The notes: generated by a model from the letters alone, not told the origin. A stretch of 64,000 nt of DNA from an uncultured Pseudomonadota bacterium (GCA_913060515.1 CAJXRZ010000002.1:62001-126000); one strand, 5' to 3'. Counted from the first letter of the stretch, positions 18,249-27,686 are shown. Numbers and translations: made by a program.

Positions 18249-20759
18249 TTGCATTCCAGCCCCGATTCCGCCTCGTCACTTCAGCGCCCGCGGGTGCTCG
18301 TCGACACCTTCTCAGGCAGCCCGGTGTGTTCCATTTATCTCTGGGTGGACGCCGGTTCTGCGGACGAGGGCCCCGGTCAGTCCGGTGCGGCGCACTTTGT
18401 GGAGCACATGCTCTTCAAGGGCACCGCGCAGCGTCCCCTGGAAGGTTTGGCCGGCTTTGTGGAGGGCTTGGGCGGGGACATCAACGCTTACACCACCTAC
18501 GAGCGAACCGTTCTGCACGCGACGGTGCCCTCGGAGTTCTGGGAGCAGACCCTGGAGATCCTGGTCGACATGGCCTTGAACCCGGTCTTTGACCCCGAGG
18601 AGATCGAGCGCGAGCGCGAGGTCATCCTGGAGGAGATCCGCGGCGGGGATGACGATCCATCCAGCACCCTCGCAGACCAGGTCGCAGCCCGCGTGTTCAC
18701 AGAGCACCCCTACGGACGGCCTGTGATCGGCAGCTCCAAGAGCGTTCGGGAAATGACCCGGGCTGCGCTGATGGAGTTTCATGGGCGGGCATACTCGTCG
18801 GGCAACCTGTTGATCAGCGTGAGCGGCCCAGTCCAGGCCCCTCAAGTTCAGGCGGCGGTAGACGCCTTGGTCCCGGCTCAGGCATTGGTGCCGCGACGAG
18901 CGCGCCCGGTGGAGCCGGCCCAGGCGCGCGCCCGAAGCGTCGTGGTGGAGGGTCGCTTTGATGAGCCCCTCATTGAGGTGGGCTTTCGCGGGGTGCATGC
19001 CCTAGACGCTGCGGCGCCGGCCTTGGATCTGCTGATGGTCTGTTTGGCCGGCAGCCCGGCCTCGGTCTTGGGGGAGCGCTTGCAGCTCTCCGGCCTGGCC
19101 ACGGACACCTGGGGGATCTGCGAGACCGAGCGCGACCCGGGACTGTTGCTCCTGGGCTGTGCGCCGCTTCAAGGCAAGAGCTTGGAGTGTGCGAAGGAGA
19201 TCGGGAAGGTGCTCGCGGAGCTGGTCGCCGGAGAAGGCCTGAGCGCGGCAGGACTGCAGCGGGCCAAGGCCCAGATCCTCAGCGAGCGCCGCTTCCTCTC
19301 CGAGACGGTCGACGGCCGGGCCCACGACCAGGTGTGGTACGCGGCCATGACTGGGAACGTCGATCAGGCCCTGGCCTACCACGCACGCATCGCTGCGAGC
19401 ACCCTGGAGGAGCTGCGCGCTGCAGCCGCCATGCTGCATCCCTCTGGTGCCACCCTCGGGGTGCTCTCTCCGGAGAAGGCCGATGCCAAGGCCCTGCGTG
19501 CTGCCCTGCGCGCCCCGGCGCACAAGCCCCGTCCCAAGGGCCCCGCCCTGCACTGCCACACTCTGTCCAACGGCCTGCGCGTTGTCATTGAGCCTCGGGA
19601 CGTGGGGGTGGTCGCCCTTCGCGTGGCGGCCCTGGGTGGCCAGCTGGCTGAAGGGCCGAGCAGCGCTGGCGTCAGTGATCTGTGGTCTCGGGCCGTGGGG
19701 GCGCCGGGCTTGAGTCCGCTGCAGCTCGCCGAGCGCTTGGACCTCTCTGGCGGTGCCCTGGGAGGCTTCGCCGGGCGTCAGTCTATGGGCCTGCGTTGTG
19801 AGCTTCCTCCGGAGCAGCTGGACATGGGCCTGGAGCTGATGGCCGCGATGCTCATCGACCCGCAGTTCCCCAAGGACGAGGTCGCCCGGGTGCGCGCTGA
19901 GCTGGTGCATGAGCACTCCATTCAGCAGGACGATCCAGCATCTTGTGCTGTCCGGGTCTTGCGGCGTCAACTCCTGGCGCCCCATCCCTCGGGTCTGCCC
20001 TTTGGAGGCTCCAAGGCCAGCTTGGCCCGCCTGGGGCTGGCCACTCTCAAGCGCTTGCACACGAGCTGCGTCAACCCTGCCCGTATGGTCGTGTCCATCG
20101 CAGGTGGCGTGGACCCCGAGCGCTCCCTGGCGCGTATCGAGCAGCTCTTTGGGGGTCTAAAGGGCAACAGAGAGCTGCCCAAGGTGGCCTCGCCGACAGC
20201 ACAAGGCCACCACGAGACCCGCTTGGAGCTGGAGCGCGAGCAAGCGCACGTGCTGATGGGCTGGAAGGGTCTGCCCCTCTACCACCCCCAGTCTGCAGCG
20301 CTGGGCTTGGCGAGCGCTTGCTTGAACGGTCAGGGCGGTCGACTGTTCATGGAGCTTCGGGAGAAGCGCGGTTGGGCCTACCAAGTGGGTGCCGGGTCGG
20401 AAGAAGGACTGCACCATGGGGTGTTCAACGCGCACATCGCGGTGGCGCCGGAGTTGGTGGCCAAAGCGCGGGATGGACTGGAGGCGGTGTTGCGCACCTT
20501 GGCCGAGGAAGGACCGAGCGAGGAGGAGCTGGCAAAGGCCAAGCGCTTCCTCTTGGGGGGACGAGCCATGTCCCGGCAAAGCAGCGGTGCGCGCGCGATG
20601 GAGTGGGGCCACGCCTGGCTTTACGGCGAGCACCCCATTGGAGGCATGGCCCGCGCCGACCAACGCATTCAAGACTGCAGCGCCGAGCAGGTCCAGGCTG
20701 CGCTAAACTCAACCCTGAGCGGGCCCAGCGTGGTGGTCTTCGCCGGAGGACTCTCGTGA
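18249..20759 (+). CDS. M16 family zinc peptidase, two-domain (pitrilysin/PqqL-like)
   Basis: About 836 residues from TTG 18249; GTG 18294 is the alternative, as no ATG is available after the divergent hemW start. The first half is an active M16 domain: HFVEH at about 49-53 is the inverted zinc motif HxxEH, and EEIEREREVILEEI lies at the expected distance for the third ligand. The second half starts CHTLSNGLRVVIE and lacks the zinc motif, as in most fused M16 proteins where it forms the other wall of the chamber. No signal peptide is obvious with this start. It is coupled to a START-like gene by a GTGA overlap. Confidence 0.9.
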   Translation: MHSSPDSASSLQRPRVLVDTFSGSPVCSIYLWVDAGSADEGPGQSGAAHFVEHMLFKGTAQRPLEGLAGFVEGLGGDINAYTTYERTVLHATVPSEFWEQTLEILVDMALNPVFDPEEIEREREVILEEIRGGDDDPSSTLADQVAARVFTEHPYGRPVIGSSKSVREMTRAALMEFHGRAYSSGNLLISVSGPVQAPQVQAAVDALVPAQALVPRRARPVEPAQARARSVVVEGRFDEPLIEVGFRGVHALDAAAPALDLLMVCLAGSPASVLGERLQLSGLATDTWGICETERDPGLLLLGCAPLQGKSLECAKEIGKVLAELVAGEGLSAAGLQRAKAQILSERRFLSETVDGRAHDQVWYAAMTGNVDQALAYHARIAASTLEELRAAAAMLHPSGATLGVLSPEKADAKALRAALRAPAHKPRPKGPALHCHTLSNGLRVVIEPRDVGVVALRVAALGGQLAEGPSSAGVSDLWSRAVGAPGLSPLQLAERLDLSGGALGGFAGRQSMGLRCELPPEQLDMGLELMAAMLIDPQFPKDEVARVRAELVHEHSIQQDDPASCAVRVLRRQLLAPHPSGLPFGGSKASLARLGLATLKRLHTSCVNPARMVVSIAGGVDPERSLARIEQLFGGLKGNRELPKVASPTAQGHHETRLELEREQAHVLMGWKGLPLYHPQSAALGLASACLNGQGGRLFMELREKRGWAYQVGAGSEEGLHHGVFNAHIAVAPELVAKARDGLEAVLRTLAEEGPSEEELAKAKRFLLGGRAMSRQSSGARAMEWGHAWLYGEHPIGGMARADQRIQDCSAEQVQAALNSTLSGPSVVVFAGGLS

Positions 20760-21361
20760 AGCTGCTCTCATTCTTGGCTGGCGCTGCCCACGCCCAGGAG
20801 TGGGATCAGGCACCTCCGGAGTTGATCTTGGACGCCCAAGAGCGCGCTTCCCTAGAGAGCGGGGAGATGGTCGTTCGCCAGGGGCACGAGGAGCGGGGCA
20901 GCGTCGGTACGGCCATGGCGCTGGTCGACGGCACCGTGGAGGAGAGCTGGGCGGCGATCCTGGATTTCGACAACTACGTGCGCTTCTTGCCCTACATCAC
21001 CGCGTCCTGGACCGAGTCCACCGAGCGTGGCGCCCAAGACAACGCCTTGCGCTGGGGCGTGGAGCTGACCACCAAGGGCGTGGTGACGCGCTACCGCGTG
21101 GACTGTTTGCTGCACTCTGAGCAGGGCTACATGGCCTGGGAGATGCGCCCTACCGGCTACTCGCCCCTCGCAGCCAGTCATGGTTGGTGGCGGGTGGAGA
21201 GCTGGGCCGATGATCCCTCAAAGACCCTGATGGTCTACCAAGTGCGGGTTGAGACGGCCTGGTGGTTGCCCGAGCGGGTACACCGTCTCGCGGCCGATCA
21301 GGGGCTGGGCACCATGGTCAGTCAGATGCGTCGGCAGGTCGCCTTCCGCCGAGAAGGGTAG
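20756..21361 (+). CDS. Secreted START/SRPBCC-domain protein
   Basis: 201 residues from a GTG overlapping the peptidase stop by four bases. VKLLSFLAGAAHAQE looks like a short Sec signal with cleavage after AHA. The rest resembles a START/COQ10-type helix-grip fold: TVEESWAAILDFDNYVRFLPYI, RWGVELTTKGVVTRYRVD, WEMRPTGYSPLAASHGWWRVE and a C-terminal long helix with VSQMRRQVAF. This fold binds hydrophobic ligands such as lipids or quinones. Linkage to an M16 peptidase is seen, but a joint role is only inferred. Confidence 0.75.
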   Translation: MKLLSFLAGAAHAQEWDQAPPELILDAQERASLESGEMVVRQGHEERGSVGTAMALVDGTVEESWAAILDFDNYVRFLPYITASWTESTERGAQDNALRWGVELTTKGVVTRYRVDCLLHSEQGYMAWEMRPTGYSPLAASHGWWRVESWADDPSKTLMVYQVRVETAWWLPERVHRLAADQGLGTMVSQMRRQVAFRREG

Positions 21362-21370
21362 ACTCTACGC

Positions 21371-22072
21371 ATGTCCAAGGGCGACGATACAAAAGCGAAG
21401 GATCTGCTGCGGGGCGGCATGGCTGAGCGCAAGACGCTGGGCGCGAGCATCCAGCAGCGTGTGGGTCGTCGTGCCAAGAGCGGACCGGGCAGCGCCCGAC
21501 GCAGCAAGCTCTTCGATCGCTTGGGCCTGGCGGATCCCTATGACGCCAGCGCCAAAGAGAGGCCCTTGTCCATTGGACCTGTGGCCTTGAAGCTGGGGCA
21601 GAAACGGAAGGTGGCGCCCCACCTGGCGGTGAAGGACCCCAACAAGAAGAAGCAGCAGCGGGCTGCTCAGGATCCCGTGGCCCAGTGGCGCCCCAAGGGT
21701 GTGCCCAAGGCCAAGGCCAAGCCCGCGCCGCGTCCCAAGGCAGCGCCGCCCAAGCCCAAGGTCCCCCAGACGACCCAAGCCGAAGCCCCTCCAGTGGAGG
21801 AGCAGCCCAGGCCATCTCTGGGGCTACCTCCCAAGGAAAAGAAGCCTGGCGCCGGGCGATTCCGCATGCGTCGAACCCCGAGCTCTGGCCCCAAGGTGCG
21901 TGCAGTGGCGCCCAAGTCGCCACCTCCGCGTCCTGAAGCCGAGGCGCCGCCTCCTCCGCCAGAGAAGCCTGTGAACCGCAGCGCCCCCAAAGGAGACATT
22001 GGCTTGGACGATCTCTTCGGCATGGGCGGCGAGGGTCGGATGCGCATTCCTGGCCGTACCAAGAAAAAATAG
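21371..22072 (+). CDS. Basic, Pro/Ala/Lys-rich low-complexity protein
   Basis: 233 residues, not assignable to a family. The first 80 residues are weakly structured (KAKDLLRGGMAERKTLG, SKLFDRLGLADPYD). The middle is a run of KPK/APRPKAA/PPKPK type repeats, and the end is GDIGLDDLFGMGGEGRMRIPGRTKKK. The charge is strongly positive, suggesting nucleic-acid or membrane contact. TAGACT stands six bases before the ATG with no ribosome site, hinting at a leaderless message. It follows the START-like gene by nine bases. Confidence 0.6.
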   Translation: MSKGDDTKAKDLLRGGMAERKTLGASIQQRVGRRAKSGPGSARRSKLFDRLGLADPYDASAKERPLSIGPVALKLGQKRKVAPHLAVKDPNKKKQQRAAQDPVAQWRPKGVPKAKAKPAPRPKAAPPKPKVPQTTQAEAPPVEEQPRPSLGLPPKEKKPGAGRFRMRRTPSSGPKVRAVAPKSPPPRPEAEAPPPPPEKPVNRSAPKGDIGLDDLFGMGGEGRMRIPGRTKKK

Positions 22073-22177
22073 GCTGCGCCTTTTCGCTTCCGCCACCGTG
22101 GTGTGTCCAAGTGTTGTCCCTTTCCAGATCCAGCCTCGGCTGGCACTCTGTGACTAGACGGAAGCTTTGGAGCCCCC

Positions 22178-23125
22178 ATGACTCTCATCCTCGCCGCCCT
22201 GGCCTGTACGACTGATGTTCCCATCGAGGAGCAGCCGGCCAGCCCCACGCCCTACATCTACGAGGCCGAAGACTCGGTCACGCCTGAGCTGAGCGTGGAC
22301 GATGTCGAGACCGCGCTCTCCGAGGTGATGGGGACCCTGCTCTCCCTCAACGGCTCCCCAGCGGTAGACGCCTACTTCTCCTCGATGGCCGGTCAGCAGG
22401 GCGACTGCCCCGACTACTACGAGAACGAAGGCAACGTCTACTGGTACGACTACTGCTACTCCGACGATGGCAGCAGCTTCAGCGGCTACGGCTTTGGCTA
22501 CCTCTACGAGGACTATGAGGAGGGCGGCTACTTCTACAACGGCGGCACCGTCTTCACCGTGGCCGAGGTCACCACGGGAGACGGCAACAGCTTCTCTGGC
22601 GGCGGAAGCGCCCAGGACCTGCACTTGGTCGTCAACGAAGAGGCTGAGGTGCACGCGCTCTACCACGAGGCCTGGAGCTCCTCCATCTCCGGCGCCTTCA
22701 GCTACGACGGTCCTGAGGGAGCGGGCACGTGGCTGAACGAGGACATCAGCCCCGACCTGGCCCTGGTGGTCTACCTGGTGCCCGAGAACGAGGTCTACCC
22801 CGGCTACAACGGAAAGTTGGTCCAGGTGCAAGGTGGCGTGGGCGGCTTTGTGGGCGAGGTCAGCGCAGCGGTCGCAGACAACTTCACGGTCTGGTCCGGG
22901 GGTATGAACCTCTGCCCTGCGGAGCCGATGGGCATGCTCTCGGTTCGCGACACCGAGGGCGTTTGGTACGACGTGGTCTTTGACAACGTCAATCAAGATG
23001 ACGGGGAGACCATGGACCCCGATCTGTGTGATGGCTGCGGCACCGTCTACGTGCAAGGCCAAGCCCAGGGCGAGGCCTGTGTGGACACCACCCTGCTGAC
23101 CGACTGGACGGTGGCGCCATGGTGA
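22178..23125 (+). CDS. Acidic Tyr/Asp/Gly-rich lipoprotein
   Basis: 315 residues with signal MTLILAALAC (Cys 10) and GGAG before the ATG. The mature protein is rich in acidic residues, Tyr and Gly (CPDYYENEGNVYWYDYCY, GYGFGYLYEDYEEGGYFYN) and ends with a cysteine pair region (DLCDGCG). I do not recognise a family. It overlaps the DUF1588-type gene by seven bases and heads that operon. It may coat or present the redox proteins encoded downstream; this is inference from position. Confidence 0.72.
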   Translation: MTLILAALACTTDVPIEEQPASPTPYIYEAEDSVTPELSVDDVETALSEVMGTLLSLNGSPAVDAYFSSMAGQQGDCPDYYENEGNVYWYDYCYSDDGSSFSGYGFGYLYEDYEEGGYFYNGGTVFTVAEVTTGDGNSFSGGGSAQDLHLVVNEEAEVHALYHEAWSSSISGAFSYDGPEGAGTWLNEDISPDLALVVYLVPENEVYPGYNGKLVQVQGGVGGFVGEVSAAVADNFTVWSGGMNLCPAEPMGMLSVRDTEGVWYDVVFDNVNQDDGETMDPDLCDGCGTVYVQGQAQGEACVDTTLLTDWTVAPW

Positions 23126-24702
23126 TCTTCCTGATGGCCTGCGTGAGCACCGAGCCCGAGGTGGCCGCCGATCCGGTGGTCGACGGGACCGAGCTGCTCA
23201 TCCGGGCCAGCCTAGACCTGCGCGGGGTTCGCCCCAGCGTGCAGGAGATGGAGCGCATCGAGGGCGACCCGTCCTCGTATGAGGATCTGGTCCAAGAGAT
23301 GATGGACGACCCCCGCTTTGAGAGCCGGGTTCGGGATCAGTGGGCTGAGATCTTGCTCACCCGATCCGAAGCCTTCGCCGTCGGCCCTGAGAGCTTCGGA
23401 ATGGGGGATGCGCAGCGCGCCGAGTACGAGGCCAGTGTGGGCGAGGAAGCCTTGCGCCTCATCGGCCATGTCGCGGCCAATGACCTGCCTTGGACCGAGG
23501 TGGTCACCGCCGACTACACCATGGCCAACCCGATGCTCACGGAGATCTGGCCGGTCACCCAGGACGCGCCCTCTTCCGGATGGGAGATCGCCCACTACGA
23601 AGACGGCCGGCCCCACGTGGGCATCTTGAGCACGAACTCGATGTGGTGGCGCTACACGACCACCACCTCGAACGCCAACCGCAAGCGGGCGAACACCATC
23701 TCGCGGGTGCTGCTCTGCAACGACTACTTGAAGCGGCCCATCGAGTTTGACCGCAACATCAACCTGTTGGACGAGGGCGCTGTTCAAGACGCCCTGCAGA
23801 CGGACCCGGCCTGTGTGAACTGTCACAACAGCATGGACCCCATCGCCAGCTACTTCTTCGGCTTCTTCAGCTACGACCCTTCCAATCCCTTGGAAGTGGT
23901 CGAGTACCACCCGGAGCGAGAGCTGCTCTGGAAGGAGTACATCGGCGCTCAGCCGGCTTGGTACGGCACCCCAGGTCACAACCTGAGTGACTTGGGCCAA
24001 CAGATCGCCGGCGACCCGCGCTTCGTCGAGTGCGCGGTTGAGCAGGCCTGGGTGAGCAGCCTGAGACGTGAGGCTCTGCCCAGCGACGCAGACGCCCTGA
24101 CCGCACACCGAGAGGCCTTCCTGGCCGGCGACCTCACTTGGAAGGCCCTGATGGCCTCGATCGTGAGCGACCCCTTGTACCAGGCGGACGGGGACCAGAG
24201 CGGCGGGGTGGCCAAGAAGATGGCGACACCCGACCTGCTCAGCACCCAAATTCAAGATTTGACCGGCTTTAGCTGGAGCTACGAGGGCTACGATTTGATG
24301 CGCACCGACCGGATGGGCTTCCGCCTGCTGGCCGGTGGGGCAGACGGCTCGAACGTCACCCAGAGCGCCTCAGGTCCCAACGCCACCATCGTCTTGGTGC
24401 AGGAGCGCTTGGCTCAGGCATCGGCTTGGTACGCCGCTGGCGCAGACGCGGCCGGTGAGGGGCCTGGCCTGTTCACCGAGGTGGACTTCTCGGAGACGGA
24501 CACCTCGGATCCCGCCATGGCGGCCCAGGTTCAAGCCCTGCACTTCCGCATCTTTGGAACGCGCATCGCAGCAGATGGCCCGGAGGTTCAGGCCAACCTG
24601 GAGCTCTGGCAGGCCCTCTTTGATGTGGACCAAGACCCCATCGCGGCGTGGGCTGGCGTGCTCAGCGTGCTGCTCCGCGACCCCGACCTTCTCCTGTACT
24701 GA
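23119..24702 (+). CDS. Secreted DUF1549/DUF1588/DUF1585-type lipoprotein with CxxCH
   Basis: 527 residues, signal MVIFLMAC (Cys 8). The N-terminal part (LIRASLDLRGVRPSVQEM, DPRFESRVRDQWAEILL) resembles DUF1549, the middle (RKRANTISRVLLCNDYL, then CVNCHNSMDPI) DUF1588 with a c-type haem motif, and the later part (LWKEYIG, GQQIAGDPRFVECAVEQAW) DUF1585. Such proteins are frequent in Planctomycetes and Myxococcota beside DUF1501 or DUF1552 genes. Biochemical role unknown; the haem motif suggests an extracytoplasmic redox step. The next gene begins eight bases downstream. Confidence 0.8.
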   Translation: MVIFLMACVSTEPEVAADPVVDGTELLIRASLDLRGVRPSVQEMERIEGDPSSYEDLVQEMMDDPRFESRVRDQWAEILLTRSEAFAVGPESFGMGDAQRAEYEASVGEEALRLIGHVAANDLPWTEVVTADYTMANPMLTEIWPVTQDAPSSGWEIAHYEDGRPHVGILSTNSMWWRYTTTTSNANRKRANTISRVLLCNDYLKRPIEFDRNINLLDEGAVQDALQTDPACVNCHNSMDPIASYFFGFFSYDPSNPLEVVEYHPERELLWKEYIGAQPAWYGTPGHNLSDLGQQIAGDPRFVECAVEQAWVSSLRREALPSDADALTAHREAFLAGDLTWKALMASIVSDPLYQADGDQSGGVAKKMATPDLLSTQIQDLTGFSWSYEGYDLMRTDRMGFRLLAGGADGSNVTQSASGPNATIVLVQERLAQASAWYAAGADAAGEGPGLFTEVDFSETDTSDPAMAAQVQALHFRIFGTRIAADGPEVQANLELWQALFDVDQDPIAAWAGVLSVLLRDPDLLLY

Positions 24703-24709
24703 GGCTCCA

Positions 24710-25981
24710 ATGACCACACGACGCACTCTGCTCAAAGCAACCGGCGCCGGGCTCTTGGCCTTTGGTGCACCCCTTCCATTCGGGCTGCGCAGCGGCCTGG
24801 CCTCGGCCAACCCCCTCACCGACGGCAAGCTCAAGTTCCTCTTTGTGTTCAACAGCGGCGGCTGGGACCCCACGCGGGTTCTGGTCGACGGCTTCGACAA
24901 CGCGGCCATCGACATGGAGCCTGAAGCAGGTCGCGCCTCGGTGGGCGATCTGAACTACATCTCCCACCCGGACCGTCCCAGCGTGGACGGCTTCTTCGAG
25001 GCTTGGGGGGACCGCACAGCGGTGTGCAACGGCATGCTGGTTCGTTCCATCGCCCATGAAATCTGCACCGTTCTGGCGCTGACCGGCGACAGTTCGGGGA
25101 CGCGCCCAGACTGGCCGGCCATCTTGGCCAACGAGGTGCGCGAGGACTTCATCATTCCCCATGTGGTCCTGGACGGTCCCTCCTTCCCCGGCGACCTGGG
25201 CGTGGCCGTGGCCCGGGCTGGAGGTCAAGGTCAGCTGGACGCGCTGATCGACGGCTCGGCCCTGGACCTCTCGACCATGGCGGCAGGTGGGCCCTCTCAC
25301 CCGGCCGAGGGCATTATGGACGCCTACATGCTTCGGCGTGCACAGGCTGCTGCTGGAGGCGCCACAAGCGCGGCCCAGGCCAAGCTCGCTGGAGACCTGT
25401 CCCACGCTGTGGAGCAGACTCGGGCGCTCAAAGACCTGCGCTACGTGATGGACTTTTCCGTTGGGAGCACTCTGGCCAGTCAGGCACAGGTGGCGGCGGA
25501 CCTGCTCTCCTTGGGGGTGGCCCGCTGTGCGACTCTGCGTCAGGCGGCGTCCTGGGACACCCACGCGGACAATGACAACCTGCAGTCCCCGCTGTGGGAG
25601 AGCCTCTTTGACGGCCTGAACCAGCTCATGAGCGTGCTCCAAACCACCCCTGGAGAGCTGGCCCCCACCTTGGCCGATGAGACCGTTGTGGTGGTGCTCT
25701 CCGAGATGGGCCGTACCCCGCAGCTCAACGGCTTTGAGGGCAAGGACCACTGGCCCTACACCAGCGCCATGCTCATTGGTCCCAGCGTTCAAGGGGGGCG
25801 GGTTTACGGTGGATTGGACAGCCAAGTCTATGGCCTGCCCATCGACCCCATCTCCGGCGATACCGGAGGGGAGCAGCTCTTCTCAGCCGAGGCCCTTGGA
25901 GCCACTTTGCTGGCCATGGCCGACATCGACCCAGGGCCATTTGTCCAGGGTGTCAGTCCGATCATGGGGATGATGAAGTGA
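24710..25981 (+). CDS. Tat-exported DUF1501 protein
   Basis: 423 residues from ATG 24710, chosen because the protein then starts with a twin-arginine signal (MTTRRTLLKATGAGLLAFG). Family marks are FVFNSGGWDPTRVLVDG near residue 45, SWDTHADNDN, and VVVLSEMGRTPQLNG followed by GKDHWPY. DUF1501 is a member of the alkaline-phosphatase/sulfatase-like superfamily, with Asp/His residues that can bind metal. Export in folded form through Tat fits a metal cofactor. Partner of the preceding DUF1588-type protein; its stop overlaps the next start by four bases. Confidence 0.88.
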   Translation: MTTRRTLLKATGAGLLAFGAPLPFGLRSGLASANPLTDGKLKFLFVFNSGGWDPTRVLVDGFDNAAIDMEPEAGRASVGDLNYISHPDRPSVDGFFEAWGDRTAVCNGMLVRSIAHEICTVLALTGDSSGTRPDWPAILANEVREDFIIPHVVLDGPSFPGDLGVAVARAGGQGQLDALIDGSALDLSTMAAGGPSHPAEGIMDAYMLRRAQAAAGGATSAAQAKLAGDLSHAVEQTRALKDLRYVMDFSVGSTLASQAQVAADLLSLGVARCATLRQAASWDTHADNDNLQSPLWESLFDGLNQLMSVLQTTPGELAPTLADETVVVVLSEMGRTPQLNGFEGKDHWPYTSAMLIGPSVQGGRVYGGLDSQVYGLPIDPISGDTGGEQLFSAEALGATLLAMADIDPGPFVQGVSPIMGMMK

Positions 25982-26304
25982 GCCTTCTCATCATGCTTCT
26001 GGCCTGTGCCGATGGAGAGCAGGACAGCGCCGTGGACCCTCTCTGTGAGGATGCCCCAGTGACCACCTACGACAACTTCGGCCAGGGCTTCATGCTCCAG
26101 CACTGCCAGAGCTGTCATGCGAGCACAGCGGAGAATCGCTACGAGGCGCCTCCCGAGATCGTGTTCGATGACGAGGCCAAGGTTCAGGAGCACGCCGACC
26201 GTATTCTGGCCCGCAGCACTGGAGAGCAGCCCTCCATGCCCCCACAGGGTGGCGTGGAGGCAGCGGACCGCTTGAGGTTGGAGCAGTGGCTGCTCTGCGA
26301 GTAG
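25978..26304 (+). CDS. Small cytochrome c-like lipoprotein
   Basis: 108 residues from a GTG overlapping the previous stop (GTGA). Signal MSLLIMLLAC (Cys 10), then an acidic stretch with QDSA. One haem site, CQSCH, at about residue 43, and a C-terminal MPPQGGVEAADRLRLEQWL, where Met is the likely axial ligand. This is a typical mono-haem c-type fold seen beside DUF1501/DUF1588 genes. It would act as an electron carrier for the module. Last gene of the operon; convergent with lysR. Confidence 0.85.
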   Translation: MSLLIMLLACADGEQDSAVDPLCEDAPVTTYDNFGQGFMLQHCQSCHASTAENRYEAPPEIVFDDEAKVQEHADRILARSTGEQPSMPPQGGVEAADRLRLEQWLLCE

Positions 26305-26316
26305 TCCGACCCGGAA

Positions 26317-27204
26317 TCAGGTGGACAGGCCCTGAGCCAGGGCATCAAAGACGATGCGTACCCGGCGGCTGGTCCGAACCTCACGGTGGGTGACCAGCCA
26401 CATGGGAACAGGAATCCCTGGAAAGTCTGGTATGGCCTGCCGCATCCTTGGGTCTGCTTGGCCGACCTTGTCCAAGACCAGGCACAAGCCCATGCCCTGC
26501 CGGGCCATCTGCCACTGCACCAGGTGGTCGTCCGTCACCAAACGGAAGTTGTCTTGGGTCAGGACCAGTCCCATGGCGCGTAGACCCTGCAGCATGCGCC
26601 CTTGGTCTTCAAAACCCAGGACCTCGACCTGGGCCAGCTCCGTCAGGGAGAGGGCGCCACCGAAGCGCTCAAGGTACTCCACGGAGGCGTAGGCCCCAGC
26701 GCCGGCATCGGGGAGTCGCTTGGCCACCAGCTCTGGGTGCTCCGGTGCGCCATTCCGGATGGCGATGTCGGCCTCGCGACGTCGCAGGTCTTGAACAGCG
26801 TTGCTGGCTGCGATCTCGATTCGGATGCCTGGGTGACTGAGCTTGAGGTCCGCGACGATGGGCGGCAGCAGGTAGGCAGAGATGAGCTGGCTGGCGGTGA
26901 TGCGCACGGTGCCGTCGACCGCCGTGGTCTGCCCCTTGGCTCTCAAGGAGAGCGAGGTCGCTGCTGTCCCCATGGCTCTGGCGTGCTCCAAGAGCTCCAG
27001 ACCGGACTCGGTGAGCTGCAGGGAGCCACCCACGCGCTCGAAGAGGGTGACCTCGAGCTCGGACTCCAAGGCGGAGACCTGCCGGCCGATGGTGGGCTGA
27101 GTCAGGCCCAGAGCGCGTGCGGCGGCGGAGAGACTGCCTTCCTCGGCCGTGACCAAGAAGGCCCGGACCCGATTCCAGTCGAAGGTGATGCTGCGCCAGT
27201 CCAT
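26317..27204 (-). CDS. LysR-family transcriptional regulator
   Basis: 295 residues from ATG 27204; an ATG four codons earlier (27216) is equally open. The N-terminal winged helix reads WNRVRAFLVTAEEGSLSAAARALGLTQPTIGRQVSALE, given here only for its HTH core SAAARALGLTQPTIGRQ. The effector domain (about 90-290) has GTVRITASQLISAYLLPPI and ADIAIRNGAPEHPELVAK. It is tail-to-tail with the DUF1501 operon and upstream of nothing divergent, so its target cannot be inferred from position. Overlapping dyads at its own start hint at autoregulation. Confidence 0.92.
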   Translation of the reverse strand: MDWRSITFDWNRVRAFLVTAEEGSLSAAARALGLTQPTIGRQVSALESELEVTLFERVGGSLQLTESGLELLEHARAMGTAATSLSLRAKGQTTAVDGTVRITASQLISAYLLPPIVADLKLSHPGIRIEIAASNAVQDLRRREADIAIRNGAPEHPELVAKRLPDAGAGAYASVEYLERFGGALSLTELAQVEVLGFEDQGRMLQGLRAMGLVLTQDNFRLVTDDHLVQWQMARQGMGLCLVLDKVGQADPRMRQAIPDFPGIPVPMWLVTHREVRTSRRVRIVFDALAQGLST

Positions 27205-27222
27205 GCACAGATGCATAGCATC
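27203..27222. promoter_or_regulatory. Overlapping dyads at the lysR start
   Basis: ATGCA-N4-TGCAT (27203-27216) overlaps GATGC-N3-GCATC (27210-27222) at the 5' end of lysR, spanning both candidate start codons. LysR proteins often bind imperfect dyads near their own promoter, so this is a candidate autoregulatory site; the evidence is only symmetry and position. Confidence 0.3.
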
Positions 27223-27272
27223 AAGGGTGCTTGGGGCAATGCCTTATGCCTTGGTGCAGGGCAAACGGGGCC

Positions 27273-27686
27273 TCAGCTTGCCGTGTAGAAGACCAGGGCC
27301 GAACCAGCCACAGCTGCGCCCAGGCCCGCGACCAGCATGGGCACGATGATGTTGCCCGACTTGGACTCAAGCCAGCTCTGGTCTGGGTTGGTCGGGTCGT
27401 AGTAGACTAGGAGCGTTCCGGCCCCGTACATGGCACAGGTCTGCTCCGCCTTGTAGCGGTCCAAGCGCTGGGTGGCGCTGCCGCTGTGGACATGGCCCTC
27501 CACCTCGAAGGTGTAGACGACTTGGACCTCGCAGGTCGCGTCGGTGGGCGCATCTTCTCGCATCTCGAAGTCGGTGACGGCTCCGACCACGCCACACTCT
27601 TTGGCGCCTTTGCGGCCGTCACGAATCGCCATGCCCATGCCCCAAATGAAGCCTAGGCTTCCCAGGAGCACGAGCGCGAGAAGCAT
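27273..27686 (-). CDS. DUF3592 membrane protein
   Basis: 137 residues from ATG 27686, two bases after the TPR gene's stop. A transmembrane helix at each end (LLALVLLGSLGFIWGM and IVPMLVAGLGAAVAGSAL) brackets a beta-rich loop (VTDFEMREDA, VQVVYTFEVEGHVHSG, YGAGTLLVYYDPTNPDQSWLE). The YDPxNPxxSxLE string is the DUF3592 signature. Function of the family is unknown. Last gene of the vWA/barrel/TPR operon. Confidence 0.85.
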   Translation of the reverse strand: MLLALVLLGSLGFIWGMGMAIRDGRKGAKECGVVGAVTDFEMREDAPTDATCEVQVVYTFEVEGHVHSGSATQRLDRYKAEQTCAMYGAGTLLVYYDPTNPDQSWLESKSGNIIVPMLVAGLGAAVAGSALVFYTAS

